This document shows positions 10,511-23,638 of a stretch of DNA of 64,000 bases, in pieces (position 1 is the stretch's first letter; each line of letters starts with the position of its first letter). The translations under genes were made by a program, and so were the position numbers. The notes beneath the pieces were generated by a model. The model worked only from the letters and a program-made list of their open reading frames with translations, had not been told where the DNA came from and did not search any database. The DNA is from Calendula officinalis (Eukaryota; Streptophyta; Magnoliopsida; Asterales; Asteraceae): positions 78,490,901-78,554,900 of the forward strand of contig OY970829.1 of NCBI GenBank assembly GCA_963853835.1. The letters run 5' to 3'.

Positions 10511-12409
10511 ATATGCTCATATAGTTTTGACTTCTTTTTCCAATTTTTGCGGCTTAATTTCGGAAATGAATGATAATAAATGTATTATTATTTAGTTGGC
10601 AACATGTCACGACTGATATATAATCCTTCTTAAGGTAGAGTATGCAGAAATTAAGATATAGATAATTATAATTCTATTTTTTTCAAAAGGTATTCGATAA
10701 AAACTTACGGTAAAACTCTACTTATAAAAATAATAATTAAAGAACCTTATCTAAACTATGTTTGTTGATATCTGGTTTGGAAATTTGAGAACCTATTTTA
10801 TACCAAAAATATTATGAGATCCTTGGTATTTGGATGGTGATGAGTTATTACACATGTGCATGGCTCTAGAAACACCTTAATTCAATTATTTATGATTAGT
10901 CTACTTTCGTGTCCAATAGTGACATATTTTTTATAGGACCTACAATTATATGCTCAATTGATACTATTTTTAATTCTATCGATCACCTTAATAAAATTAA
11001 AATATTGGTATGCTTCTTATTAATCTGCATTAAAAAATCATTACTTTTTTTGAACAATAAAAAGAAAGATATATCATGACAACATGATGGATAAAAAACC
11101 TTGGGTTCAAAGGTTAGGTTTAAAATTTAAATGAGTAAACTTTTAGAATGGGTTAGAAACTGCTTGCATCGGGTCAAGTTGGTTGGTACAGACTTTTAAA
11201 ATTTATTTTTGTAGGAAATTTAAAGAAAGTGGACAATCATATCCTTAAATTTGACATTTTCATGCTGAAACAAAATTATATTTAAGAATATTATTATCAA
11301 TTTGGTTTATGTTCTTTGTAGGAATAAATCTATTCCTTATGCAAATCATGACTAAATACTATACAATTAACAAAATAATGGTCAGATATATTTTTGGTGA
11401 GCCAATGGCAAAAGGCTATAAACAACTTAGTATGCTTTCAATGGCTTTTAAGTTTTAAGTCATCTGAAACTTGTTTGACATGTTTTATTTGTTGATATAA
11501 TTCAAATCTTGTGGTTGTTTCCTCGAAATATCATTAGACGAAAAAAAAACAAAATATGGGAAATTATAAATGGGAGAATTAAAAGGTGAAAGGGACACGT
11601 AGATATCCTACGTGTTGCCTTTTGTCATACCAAAACAAATGAAGCTTGATTGAAAGATTAATTGATTATTACTGTAGCCAAAAATGGTCACAAATGCATA
11701 TAAATGAGAGATTGTAAAAGCCACAAGAAAAATTATAGATGTTATTTACAATATGCTAGTAAATGATACTCTCTTTTTTATAATGTAACTAGAGGACCAT
11801 TTGACTGATTTAAGGGCTGTTTGATTTAATTTTTATTGGATCCAGTAATATGTAACCTTGTCTGAATCAAAATGTTTACTAAATATTATTTCCACCTATT
11901 ACTAATTCCAAGTTTTTCACTTAGCCTCTACCAACATAAATGCAATTCTAACAATTTTTTACAGGCTAGATAGATGTCTAAACTGAACTCTAAAGGCTCG
12001 AACTATCTTCACAATGGAGGTTAAATACCATCCGTTATTTGTTACTATTAAAATTTTGTAATAAGTAACGATAAGAGTAGAGATCAACGTCAAGATAAAG
12101 GGTATGCAGAAAAGACCAAAAGAAAAACCAATGTGTCCTATTGGTAGTAAAGGCCCAATAAGGTAAGTGGGCCCGGAGCCCATAACGCAAACACGTAACG
12201 CCTATGACCCGTTCACGTGCTTGTCCATGTCATGTCATCCTCCTCCACGTGTCTGTTTTTGGCCTTGTAGTCCCGGCCTTTCGCTGACACGTAAAGACGC
12301 TTTAAAACACAAGTGCAATCAAAACCATTTTTGAACTTTGGACTTGGTCAATATCCAATAGTTTTGTTCCAAGTAATCCGGACTTCACTGATTTTATTTT
12401 TGTTAAATT
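10511..12409. other. Intergenic, no gene
   Basis: AT-rich sequence. The only recognised item is a fragment at about 11210-11349 related to the MITE at 27945-28120: it shares ggaaatttaaa, gtggacaat and the end word ccttatgcaaatca. CACGTG-like words near 12215-12290 have no gene to regulate in view. Confidence 0.5.
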
Positions 12410-12715
12410 GAGTAATGATATATAGTCCTATTATCTATTCTACTAATTAGATGAAGATATGTGTCAAAATTAAGGGTATAATGAGAATTAATTTCTACAC
12501 CACAACTTTTGATTTATATACCACAGCGTACAAGTATCATTACAAACTGTACAAACATATGAATCACTACTTGCGGTGTATCTATTAAAAGATGTGGTAC
12601 ATTTATCATCCCTTATAATATTAAGAGAGATAATTAGTAGATTACACATGTCATCCTATCAAGTGGGTATGACTATGAGTAGGACCAAATGGATAGGACT
12701 AAATATAATTTCTCT
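12410..12715. mobile_element. Mutator-like MITE interrupted by a second MITE
   Basis: The outer element matches the family at 26910-27096 (gagtaatgatat... start, tagatgaagatatgtgtcaaaat in the middle, ggactaaatataatttctc end). Its middle is split by about 120 bases (about 12480-12605) of a different MITE with CTACACCAC-type ends, also found at 30155-30285, about 30885-31008 and about 48795-48925. Outer and inner boundaries were read from the other copies. Confidence 0.6.
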
Positions 12716-12779
12716 TCTAAATTTTATTTGGACAGATGGGGCGGTTGAACATGATATACCAGGACACGGAGAAAAGAGC

Positions 12780-13417
12780 GGATAAGAAGTATTTGTGTTT
12801 TTGCTCATCATTGCAACCCGGCAGGTTTTTGTGTTAACCCGCCGACTCGGAAACTGTTTGTGACTCAGTTGTAGCCTGTAATCTCATTTGAACTTTAATT
12901 TCAGAAGCTAATTCGTCGAAATTAAAAAACCAAATCCGGTAATTTGGAAGGTGATTAGGCGATGTTGGAAACTAAATAATGGGAAATCAGACGATTTTAA
13001 AGGTGATTTCAGTTTGAAAACTTGATTGAAAAACCACTTGAACCCGATTTGAAAAGTTAGTTCAGTTTGAAGGTTATTTGGAAGATGATTAGTTGACCCG
13101 TCGGTTTAACCGATAGAACCGTAACCCGGTCATCGTAACAGGTCGACTAAAAACATGGGTTTAAAACATTGCCATTTAGCAAGTCTTTGTGTGTCGTGGC
13201 GTTATTTCGGCATTTTTTGTGTGTGATGTAAGTTAAAAGTTATTTTGGTAAGTCCTATAAATTATGTGATGATTTAAGTGATGAATAAGGCGTACTGTAT
13301 TTTAACGTGTGAACATGAGAAGGAAAATATTGAGTTGGTGATAACACGAGTCAATAAACTAAAGAAAAGTAATCATTTTGTAAAGTTAAAAGTAGCAGAA
13401 ATTATCAAATAGTAATA
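12780..13417. other. Intergenic, no gene
   Basis: Contains gacccg and aaccgg words (12815-13150) that look like a degraded non-autonomous transposon, but no clear ends were found. Confidence 0.35.
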
Positions 13418-13715
13418 CTTCATCCGTTTCAAAATAAATGATATATTTTCTATTTCAGGATGTTTCAAAATAAGTAATATATTTTGGAACTTGTCTTATT
13501 TGATAAAAAGTAATAATGTACATACAAACTAACTATCTCCTTTAATAAAGTGAAATTACACATTTACCCTTATTTTTACTTTTAAACATCATTAAACTCA
13601 CTTTAATCAAATTATGTGGGACCCATTACTAAATAACTATACAATTTAATCTAATTTAACTTTAATTATAATAATTTACCTCAAAATACATAAAACCTAA
13701 AATATCACTTATTTA
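13418..13715. mobile_element. Mariner-type MITE, truncated at right
   Basis: The left end CTTCATCCGTTTCAAAATAA is preceded by TA. The right end decays after atatcacttatttag. It belongs to the subfamily with caaaataagtg arms, also at 24431-24762 and 33433-33744. Confidence 0.7.
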
Positions 13716-13902
13716 GAAAATTAATAACTAATGGTACATACATGATGCGGTCAATTTCTGGGCTAAATATGTTGGGCAGTGTAACCTTTATGGGTTCCTC
13801 ATAGCCTTACAGCGAAATCATTTCAAGGCCCTCATAGTAACAACAAAACAATTCTAATGGAATTTTTTTATGAAACGTGATATCTACACTACAAACTCTT
13901 TA

Positions 13903-14280
13903 GGTCAAAATGTGTTTTAGTACCTTTAATTTGGCTGAGTGGGTGTTCTACTACCTTGAACTATTAAAGGTGCATCATGATTCCCTGAACTTGACAAAAT
14001 GGTCAATTTAATACCCTGACAGTCTGACTCATTAAGTTGATCACATTTTCTCGCATGACTTACTTTCTTTGTAGATTTTGACAGATTTAAAAATATACAT
14101 TCATCTCAATATATTGATATTAGAAGCAAATCTCATGAGAAAACAAGGTCAAATTAGTGAGCCAAAGTACTAAATCGACTATTTTGTCAAGTTCAGGGTA
14201 CTATGCTGCACCTTTAATAGTTCAGGGTAGTAGAAAACCCAGTTAGCCAAGTTCAGGGTACTAAAATGCATTTTAGCCAA
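13903..14280. mobile_element. Foldback-type MITE, copy 2
   Basis: Arms gtcaaaatgtgttttagtac and gtactaaaatgcattttagc are inverted. Words such as ttcagggtactaaaatgca and cctgaacttgacaaaatgg repeat inside each arm. Same family as 1091-1420, but better preserved. Confidence 0.75.
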
Positions 14281-15251
14281 CTATTTATCTCACTATATTG
14301 TACAATTTTAAAGTAAACTGTATAAATATATATACTAAAATTTAAGTTATTCAGGTAATGAATACTTTGGATGGGGATAAGGAAAAAGATAAGACGAGAT
14401 AACATTCGTTATCTGAATTGAATTATGTATAAATAAGTATTTTCTTTTTTATGAACCATTTCCCTTATTTATGTACAGAGATTAAATATTACAAATTTCA
14501 ACAATGTTTAGTTCTCTAATTGTTTAACTTTTTATTTATGGAGAAATGATATAAACGCTAACAACTATCATTGGTGGAGTAAAAGAGTACATGTTTTGTA
14601 AAGTTACACTTCTATCTTTTCTCTTTTAAAATAGTATTCCCATTTATAAGTTATAAAAGGGAAAAAATTTATATGCAAACTTGACCATTTTCGAATCATC
14701 CTCTAATAATTTGATAAATATTTATCTAAAAAAGAGATAAAACTTATAAACTCTAAAAGATTACTAACTTGAACCTTTGTTCAACTCTATCTCTACTACA
14801 TGTAATGAAATTACCAAAATATTGGTAAAGAAAATACAAACATAACTAATAAAAGACTTGGGTTCTCGTCGATCAGATTTTATTGAAATATATTCTCTCA
14901 CTAAAGGTATTTAATACCCGTTTCTTTTTACGTTAAACTACGCTTTCAGAACAAAATAAATCAACAAGAAATGCTACAAAACATAAACTATAAAAACTGT
15001 CAGACTCGGACCCTAAATTCAACTGTAATTTACATAGATCTTCATCATGTACATACCCCAATCACAAACACAACAATTCACTACCTTTTTTTTTTTCTTT
15101 TTTTTGTTTTCCAAACGTTAAATCCTCTTAACCCATCATCCTACTTATCGTTTTAATAACAAAACGTGACTAAATACAACAAAATACATGCTTAGATTTT
15201 ACCAAGCATCATCATCATCATCATTTTGTTATTAGAAGTCTAAGTATGGCG
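14281..15251. other. Intergenic, no gene
   Basis: AT-rich. Contains a T-rich tract at 15083-15110 and an atcatcatcatcatc run at 15207-15222. It lies in the 3' flank of the BBX gene. Nothing else was recognised. Confidence 0.5.
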
Positions 15252-15448
15252 ATGAATTGGTAGCTGATTCGTACATAACAATTTTTTTATCTATACAAAG
15301 CAATTTCATACCAAATGACAATTACGCCCTTCCAATCATTTTACCAAACTTTGCATTTCACCCCTCCCACTAAGGGCATAATTGGCGTTCGATATAAAAC
15401 TGCTCTATATGGATAAAAATTGCTCTGTGGAAATTAGCTCTCCGATGA
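15252..15448. mobile_element. Degenerate copy of the GGGAGCTGATTCG MITE
   Basis: Left arm tagctgattcgtacataaca and right arm ending aattgctctgtgg...agctctcc correspond to the clean copy at 61770-61930. The middle shares caaatgacaat and gccct. It lies just beyond the stop of the BBX gene, probably in its 3' UTR region. Confidence 0.65.
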
Positions 15449-15470
15449 ATTAAGAGGGTTTAACAGCTTC

Positions 15471-16878
15471 TTAAAAGCTTCTTGTTTCATTCATGGGATC
15501 ATAATCATAAGCATCACCCGCCTTAATAAACCTCCCTTTCACACGTTTTCTCACATCCGCTCTCGCCTTTCTTGTTGCATACCTAACTCTTTTCTCAAAT
15601 CTACACCAAAAATCAATATCAAAACAATGATCATAAATTTTTTTAAAAATCAAACAAAATGACTCACTTTCTCATTTTCTTTTTTTCTTTGTACCGAAGA
15701 ACCGCATCACTTCTAACCGTTGTGCTTGCGGGACCCGGGGTGCACCAAGGCGGGTCACCCACTGGAACCATTGAAGAAGCACCACAATCTTGATATTCAC
15801 CACCACTGCTTTCACCGGTTAGACTTGAAAACGAAAGATTAGATGGTTGGCGTGCATAATTAGGGTTTGGTTCGGTTTTGCAGCTTATTAAAGAATCCAC
15901 TGAGGCTGCATTACTGCATTCTGGTTGTACCTTTGTTTTATCTTTCTTGCCGAACAAGCTATCGATCCCGTCTTTTGCAAACAGATGTTTTGGGTCGTTA
16001 TGACCAACACCAAACAATTCTTCATAATTTTCAATGTTCATGTCAACTTCATCCATGGTGAAGTCATCATAGAGCCCATCGTCAACGAGCTGTTCGGGAT
16101 CTTTTGTCTCTGAATAGGATATCTGCAAGGAAATTATGCAAAAAAGATTTAAAAGATTAAAACTTTATATGTTTTATGATCTACCCACTTCAACCAATTG
16201 ACTATAAACGATAAAGATTGATACTTTATATGTTTTATGATCTACCCACTTCAACCGATTGACTAAAAAATTCAAAATGGTAAAAATTGAAACTTTATAT
16301 GTTTTATCATCTACCCACTTCAACCGATTGACATAAAATGATAAAAATTGAAACTTTATATGTTTTATGATGTACCCACTTCAACCAACTGACTCAAAAC
16401 GCTATATTAATATAAAAATGACAAAAAAAGGTAACAAATTTACCTCAACGTTCACTGACGAATCTTGGGTTTTGATGTTGTCAGACAGTTCTTGGGTAGT
16501 GTTATCAGCAATGCTCATTGAACCCATTTCTTGTTCACAAGATTCAGACATAAAAGACCAAATTGAAGAAAGTTCAATAGCCGAAGGACAGCCCGAATAA
16601 CAATTTAAGGTTTGTCTGCTATGTGAGCTTGCATCCGAATTAGGTCCATTATGACCAACCCAATCACAGTTCTGACATAAAGATTGTTTTTCATCCAAAC
16701 ATCTGACGAGTGCAGGCTGTGAGTTACAATTATCACACACGAGTGTTCTCATGTGGCGTTTGGATAGAGGATTAGCAGAATGAACATTTCGATCACACGA
16801 TAAACATAAGTAAGCTGCATCAGATCGGCAATACACCATTGATCTTGCTTCCCCACAGTAATCACAATTATAACCCAT
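15471..16878 (-). CDS. CONSTANS-LIKE/BBX zinc-finger transcription factor (339 aa)
   Basis: Nuclear transcription regulator with two B-boxes and a CCT domain. Coding exons on the minus strand are 16878-16444, 16122-15668 and 15600-15471 (435, 455 and 130 bases). The junctions are GAG|GTAAAT / TTGCAG|AT and AGAAA|GTGAGT / GTGTAG|AT, and all phases close. B-box 1 uses C5, C8, C17, D20, C25, C28, H33 and H42. B-box 2 uses C48, C51, C60, C68, C71 and H76. The CCT domain covers about residues 282-325 (YATRKARADVRKRVKGRF). An acidic stretch (QLVDDGLYDDFTMDEVD) lies between. The MGYNCDYCGEARSMVYCRSD start resembles Arabidopsis COL9 to COL12, which act in flowering and light responses. Intron 1 carries a minisatellite. 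The exact orthologue is not settled. Confidence 0.9.
16158..16395 (-). repeat. Minisatellite in intron 1 of the BBX gene
   Basis: Four copies of a 60-75 base unit centred on actttatatgttttatgatc followed by tacccacttcaacc. Spacers of slightly different length separate the copies. It lies wholly within the intron, close to the splice acceptor of exon 2. Confidence 0.85.
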
Positions 16879-16935
16879 AGTTTCAAGAACACACTTTACC
16901 TAAATCAAGATTTTGATCTTGCCCTGCTTTTTTTT

Positions 16936-17468
16936 CTGCATAAATGAGAATTTTAATCAGAAAGTTGGACAATTTAATGAAACAAGTTGCTTCAGTATAT
17001 GTTCTACATGATCAAAAGGGGTCAATTTTTGAACAATTTAATGAAACAAGTTGATTACGTCATAATCTTTATTGATAAAATCGAAGAATAAGTTAATAAT
17101 TTTCTTGAAAAAATGGTTCTGATACAAAATTGACGGAATGGTAGAGATGCTAAAGGAATAAAAGCTTAAATCCAAACAAAAAGTGTAGCAGAATCTTGAA
17201 AATTAAAGCTAATTAGATAAAAAGTCTTCAAATTTATTTCTGGGTTGCTAAATTGAAGTATAGGTAACCAGTAAAAACCTAAATTAACAAATTAAGATGG
17301 GGGAAGCAATCAAAGCTCGACGTGGAGCAGATCATAAGAACAAGACTGACTAAAACTAAATCTTTAATCAGTTAATCAAATCAAAACTTATAGATTACGA
17401 AGAAATCAAGCAAACCCAGAAAACCCCATTGGCATAAAGCTGAAAGAAACAGAACCCAGAAAGCTTAC
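16936..17468 (-). other. Probable 5' UTR intron of the BBX gene
   Basis: On the minus strand a donor CCTG|GTAAGC (GT at 17468-17467) and an acceptor ATGCAG|AAA (AG at 16937-16936) frame 533 bases. This would leave a leader exon around 17469-17640 that is pyrimidine-rich (TCTCTTTCTC), typical of plant leaders. Confidence 0.45.
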
Positions 17469-17640
17469 CAGGATATGAAGAAGAAAGCTGAGATGATTTC
17501 AAAACCCTAAAAATAAAGTTGAGAGCTTTCAAGATTTTGTTCTTGTTTTTTCTAATCTGTATGCTGAAATTGGGTATGTGTTGTGAGGTAGGTGTTGATT
17601 TTGGAGGTGTGTAAATATCTGACAACACAACAAAAAATAT

Positions 17641-18830
17641 CTAAAAAAAAGGGCAAAAAGTGCAAAGAGAGAGAAAGAGAACAAGAAAAGGTTGGACCTT
17701 TTCACACTTAATTACTCAACTTTGGCTTAATAACAAATTCATCCTTATATGTTGATTTTAATTTTTTTTATCCCTCACTTAAAATAGTTTTACTTTTTGC
17801 TATTTCTTTTTTAATTTTCTGAAGGAACTTATTTTGTTACATGTGATGATGAAATGATTGGGGTTTACCTGCTTAGAGTATGAAATATCTATTGAAAAGT
17901 AAGCAGGAGTCGCCAGTTGTTAGATGTGGTAGTTAAAGTCTAGTTGTATCAGATTATGTTGAGACTTAATCCTTCATTCAAAATGCTAGTTAATTAGGAA
18001 AGTAAAATATAAGAAAAGTTGATTGTTAGCATATCTAAATTACCTCCAAACATGATACAGTTAGTCTAGATAACTGGCAGTTCAATCTGTATTGGTAATG
18101 CATCTTTGTTTGTGAGGGTGTTTAATGCAATAGCTCCTTGTTAACTCAACATTTTTTTTTATAATATTCTCAACCGTTCAAAAAGAATATTTTATTGGTC
18201 CGTTCATAAAATACTTGCTAGAAACTAGAGTTGGTATTCTCTTGTGAAATACTAGTATAATTTATTACTTGAAAGTTCGTTAATTGTTAATTATTATAGT
18301 ATTTGTTAAGAACTAAAATCACATTTTAACGACTTAAAAATGTATGAACAACACATCATATTGATTAGAATTCAACATACAATTTAAATCTCATGACACA
18401 AATAAATACAAAGACAGTGGTCGAAGTTGTTAAAATTGTGGAAGTAGAAGCCTAATTTACGTATTGGTGTATGTCTAAGGATGATAGTGCAATTAAGTTA
18501 CTCTTTCGAGTGCTTGCAATCTAAAAATATCTTGTCCGTTCATATAATAAGGATTGAAGAATATTTAAAAAATACAAGTACCAACTGAAAAAACTTTTAA
18601 ACAATATCCTAGCCCCATTTGGTGAAATTCAGACGTTTTCTTCACATTATCTATTTTTAGTTTGTCACATTTGTTTTTTGAATTAATAAAACAAGATTAT
18701 TATAATTTAACATTGCTTGATGAATATGTATCGAAACTATGTAACATGTGTACTCTAAAAAGATTAAATATACATAATTACGTATTAACATCATTTTTTA
18801 AATAATTATGTATTTATTTTTTATTTTTTT
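17641..18830. other. Intergenic, no gene
   Basis: AT-rich sequence upstream of the BBX gene, which should include its promoter. No clear TATA box could be chosen, and no transposon ends or open frames were recognised. Confidence 0.45.
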
Positions 18831-19420
18831 GGAACCGACAAATAATATTAAAAATCTAGCAAGGAGCTAGAAAGCAAAAACATACATCAAAACAGAAAGA
18901 AAGAAAACTTAAGTACAATTAAGAGGGTGCAAATACCACTCCGCCCAACCAAGGCTCAAACTACGACCCCTATATTTGTTCCAGCTAAATACAAGAGATT
19001 TAATGGAATCAAGAATCGCCGCCGCATGAAGCGCATTACCTCTAAAAATCCGACTGTTTCGGGCCTTCCATAAACACTAAAAGGACCCGTATACAATACT
19101 AATCAACACCTCTCTCGATTTTTTGCAATGACCCCAATTTTTTTGCAAAGATGAAACTGAGGCAGGGAAAAGAATCAATCCCACCACCACTGAAAAACCA
19201 ACTCCAACATATTGCGGACAGGAAACAAGAAGATGATCCGGGCTTTCCTCAACATTGGAACAGAATTGAGGAGCCAACCGGAACATTGCGACTAGACAAT
19301 TCAAGGGATCCTTCCCTGAACCGCGTTCCAATTGAAAAATGCCACATTTTTTGGCACTGTATTACACCACCATAAATCTATATCACAAACAGGATAGAAT
19401 GCCCGATCTAGTCTGTTTCT
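18831..19420 (-). mobile_element. LINE (L1-type) 3' fragment
   Basis: On the minus strand the segment encodes the C-terminal zinc-binding region found after plant LINE reverse transcriptases, with the CSNVEESPDHLLVSCP block, followed by a tail ending GTCGGTTCC and an A-rich run (18818-18836). The frame is short and shows no reverse transcriptase body. It is therefore a 5'-truncated, inactive copy, as most LINE copies are. Confidence 0.7.
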
Positions 19421-20265
19421 AATTTTGGCAACGTTGTACATGCCATTCACCAAAAAGTCAGATTTCCAAATTTTCATCATAGGTTATAACCTTGGATAAC
19501 TCGATATTAAAAACACCACATTTTAAAGAGTATTTCTGTTTATGGGCGATGACCGATCTTTGTTTATGATATATGCAACTTAATGGTTGTCGTGATCGAA
19601 TCTGAACATTTTCATGACCATCTGGTAAATGTTTACATTGAGGGATGAAAATCATGACATCTAGTAATTCATTCAGAATCTCTTACTAACTAGGTTAGCA
19701 CCACGTAATTATCTACACATATTGCTAATATTTTGTAAAATAGTTTTTGCATATATTATCAAATGACAAATGCTATTTAATTGTTTTGTTAAATACAGAG
19801 TATAATATTATTATGGAGTGCTTTTGGAGTTTTGGGACCTACCACATCTTGAGAAAAATAAGCGACCTTTGGGGAATTTAAAAATAAAACAAAAAGGTAA
19901 TGAATGGGATCATTTTGCAGTACTTAAATTAATCAATTATGGTACTATGTTTCCCCTTAACGTCACTAATTTGTATTCTTAATAGTCGCCAAAACGAACC
20001 TTAACCTCACCTAATTAAAATGTGTATTTTAAAATGTTATTAATCTACATGTCGGTATATAAATAGTACCATAATTACATACTTTCCAACATTACTTTAT
20101 CAATAATTAACTACTTTACTCTTTATATATCTAATTATGAGTGCACTCACAAGTCCATATATATCTACAATCTAAATTTGGTTATTGTAATATAGTTTAG
20201 TATTTTGTGACATATTTATGACATTTTTAAATAGATAAAGAATAAATAAGTTTAGGTGTATACTA
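19421..20265. other. Intergenic, no gene
   Basis: AT-rich. Nothing recognised. Confidence 0.45.
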
Positions 20266-20497
20266 ATAGCAAAACCATGAGTTTCTTTTATTATTAAGAA
20301 AAAGATATTCCCTTTATAAGTGTTCTCAAGTTGGATAAGATTACGATCGTTACATACGCAATATAATCATTTTTAAATCTTCTATTAACAATGTGGGAAA
20401 TATATACCGAGTGAGAGATCAAACTCGTGATCTTTAGAAAATCATTCGGAGTCCTTACTCTACGTCACCACCATATGGTTTATAGCAAAACCATGAG
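20266..20497 (-). mobile_element. tRNA-derived SINE with 16-bp target duplications
   Basis: A 200-base body (20282-20481) is flanked by two exact copies of ATAGCAAAACCATGAG (20266-20281 and 20482-20497). On the minus strand the head has a TGGTGacGTAGAG A-box-like word and a B-box-like ACGAGTTTGATCTC. The tail is rich in AATAA/AAAAG. The long duplication and internal polymerase III boxes mark a SINE. Confidence 0.8.
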
Positions 20498-21937
20498 CTA
20501 GAGTCCTTAAAAGTTAATGCTTCTTAAATAAGGTTAAACACAAATGAAAATAGTCTCTTACATTCAATTTTCAGTGTATGTAGAAAGTCAATTTTAGTAA
20601 TGAGATTATTTCTTCCCCTATAACCAAAAAACTGGATCATATAAAGTAAAACTTGAAAAAGATAACTTTAAATGGTATTAATGAAAAATTACCAAGATAA
20701 AAAAGCCAAGCAATAAAATAAAATGTAACACCAAAATAAATGTAAAACAAAAAAAAAACGATAGATAAATCATAAATGTAACCAAGCAATAAGGAAGCAA
20801 AGCCCATAGTGATATAGATTTGAAGAGTATGAAGCCTAAGCCCAATGGGCTCTTAGAAGTCCAGATATTGGTTCAATTGGTGTGAGTTTTGTCATGCGCA
20901 AATTTTCAATAGGCTTTACAAGAAGACATGTTACCTGTATGGCTGTATTGCAGTATATGAGCGTAAAATAAACATGTAATTGACATGTTTGCCTGACTCC
21001 TCAGGTGCCATATAAGAAGAGTGATCAAAACATGATATTCTTTTCTTACATGGCATCCAGGGAGCCAGGCAAAACATTCAATTTTTCGTGTAATCGTATT
21101 GTTCCCCTATGCAACTCCATTAGCGGTAAACTTCATACCTACAAACAACATACAACAGTTATATGCTTCAGTAAACACTATAATAAGAACATATTATTTC
21201 TAAATTGAGTTTGACCACATTACACACATGTTTGTTTGTACTTAGATTCTTAGAATAAAGCTCACATGATTTAAGTTGGGTTTTTGAACATCGGGTACCT
21301 TTGAGATAATCTTGTGCGTACCTAGAAGATATTTGTGTAAAATGGTGTATTTGTGAGTTGAGGAAAACGATTATTGGATGATGGATATTTAAGGATTGAG
21401 CGAAAATGATAGACAAACAATAGTCCAAAGACAAGTGTCGAAAGAGGTGGTCATAGGCGGCAAAAAGGCTTCATTGTGCAAATTTATGGGATTAAATACA
21501 AAGTTATCGTTTGTTTGGTCACTAATATTTGAGTTAATATATTTTTATTTGTTTTTTGTTGGAATTTATGTAATATGATACGATTCAATCCTAATAATGT
21601 CACAGGAAAATCCGATTTGCCTGTTAATTACTCATCGTCTGTTTTTATGTATTTAGGCAATCTTATATTTGGCTTAGTGGCGGATTTTCTTATGACATTT
21701 TAACATATTTGACTCTTGTTATTCACCATATACTTGTGTAATTATGATAACTAACCTAAATATAATTATAATTTGAATTCAGTTTATAGTATTTCCTTTA
21801 TCATAAATAAAATTACCATCCACGTAAGTTCAACAAAATAAAATAAATTTTATGATAAAATAATTGTAAATGGATAAGAAAATAAAGGAGACAGGGGATT
21901 ATATATGTAGTATAAGACGTATTTTATTTTGTTGCCA
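20498..21937. other. Intergenic, no gene
   Basis: AT-rich. The short open frames here show no recognisable domain. Nothing else was identified. Confidence 0.4.
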
Positions 21938-22315
21938 ACCCAAGGCGTGAGGCGCGGCGTCGACGTTACGAAACAGACCATGGTGGCTAGGCTAGGCGTG
22001 GCGTGAGATAAGGCGTGATAAGGCGCGCCTTATGACGAGTTTTTTGTAAGACGGCTGGGAAAATTGTATTTTTTATAAAAAAATTGTAACATATTTAATT
22101 ATAAATTTAGATGTAACATTTTTTGTAAGCTTTATATATGAATAGTTATATAAATCAATGTATCTATAATTTTTATTTAATTTGATATATGTATATATAC
22201 ATAAATTATATAAAAAATTTGTCGCCTTAAGTCACGCCTTGAAAAACGCCATGGCCCGTCATGGCTCACCTTGGCAGAGACTTAATAGTGCCGTCACGCC
22301 ACGCCTTACGCTTTC
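21938..22315. mobile_element. Inverted-repeat element with AAGGCGTG arms
   Basis: GC-rich arms with repeated aaggcgtg and ggcgtgacg words (21938-22025 and, inverted, 22222-22312) enclose an AT-rich core. It is the only GC-rich island in this stretch. The ends and target duplication could not be fixed. A degraded relative may lie at 24190-24330. Confidence 0.55.
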
Positions 22316-23371
22316 TAGAACGTTGCTCCTATCTATGACTATTGACATCGTATTTCTATCATGTACCTTTTTCTCATTATGCAAAGTGTAGTCATTCATC
22401 ATTTCTTTGTTCTAACTTTATTGGCATGCCAATTTAGTGTGTTCAGGCTACCATTTTAGGGCTTTCTTTAGATTTACATATTCATGATTGCTAAAATGTT
22501 TTAACTTTTAAGTTCAAAATTTAATATGTACGATTGTACAGATAAAAGGATTATAGTAGATAGATTTATATGACCTTGTTTTAAAATGGATTTAAAGCGC
22601 TAATCTTAGCGGCTTGGTTATTTAGTTAAACATTTTACTGTGGTTCAGTTAATCTATTAGTTCGGTTGTCAACCAATCATGTCTCTATTTCTCAGTATAT
22701 ATTTTTTAGCTCGAGTCTTGCAAATAATATTTTAAATTTTAGCCTTTCAGGCATGATAAATAGTAGTAGTTAATAACAAAAAATTGGATATTTCCTAATT
22801 ATTAAGTAACAACTTATGCTACATTTTAAAAATATATAGTTTAGGTCGGTTTGCATAATACGGTTCACTTTTTAGACAAACCTTCATCAAATCAAAAAAA
22901 TTGGTTATATCTTAAGCCAAAAGTTAAACCATCGATTTTTTGCTTTCATTCGGTTATTATGCATCGGTTATTTTAGTTATATATGTAGTATGTATATGTA
23001 TACTAATACTTTTAGAAAAGTAGAAAGATATATTTAATTTACATGATGAAATAACGAAGTGGAGAAAAGGGGCAGGGGATGGCCTTTTAGAATGTGGCAG
23101 AATAAAGTGTAGAAAATAGTGTTGTCCACATTGCTTTCATGTTTGACTTTCTTTAACTGAATGGTCCATATCAATAACCTTTTACTGATGGGAAAATGAA
23201 ATGTTACCACTTTGCCACCACTATCTTTATCATTTCAATTTTATCTCAATATCGCTACCATTTATATGAAATATATTATCCGTACATCATTAACTAATGT
23301 TGTAACGATGCACATGTGTTTTATTGAAGACTTATATATCTGAACTAATGATGCATATATAATTTAAATAA
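22316..23371. other. Intergenic, no gene
   Basis: AT-rich. Nothing recognised. Confidence 0.4.
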
Positions 23372-23373
23372 TA

Positions 23374-23638
23374 CTCCCTCCGTCCCACAAAAAACTTCTT
23401 ATTTCACTCTAAATTTTTGTCTCACAAAAAACTTCTCATTTCCCATATTTGATGGGCTCCACATAATAAAAAACTATTATTACTAAAGACTTCACTACTA
23501 ATATCCACTAACTATCCTTATGTACTCCAATCTAACCTTATATTTTAATAAAAAAGTATTATTAATGACCTCACCACTAACTATTACCTAAAACTTGTGC
23601 AAAAGCCAAATGAGAAGTTTTTTGTGGAACGGAGGGAG
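23374..23638. mobile_element. Mariner-type MITE (CTCCCTCCGTCC ends)
   Basis: The terminal repeats CTCCCTCCGTCCCACAAAAA and its inverse are flanked by TA on both sides, the mark of Tc1/mariner-Stowaway insertion. 265 bp, non-coding. Same subfamily as 25209-26137, 50827-51095 and 61103-61367. Confidence 0.85.

Noticed and set aside
16158..16395. CRISPR-like repeat array
   Set aside because: Units are 60-75 bases with similar spacers in a plant intron. It is a minisatellite.
19077..19331. Separate 84-residue gene
   Set aside because: It is the zinc-binding tail of a truncated LINE.
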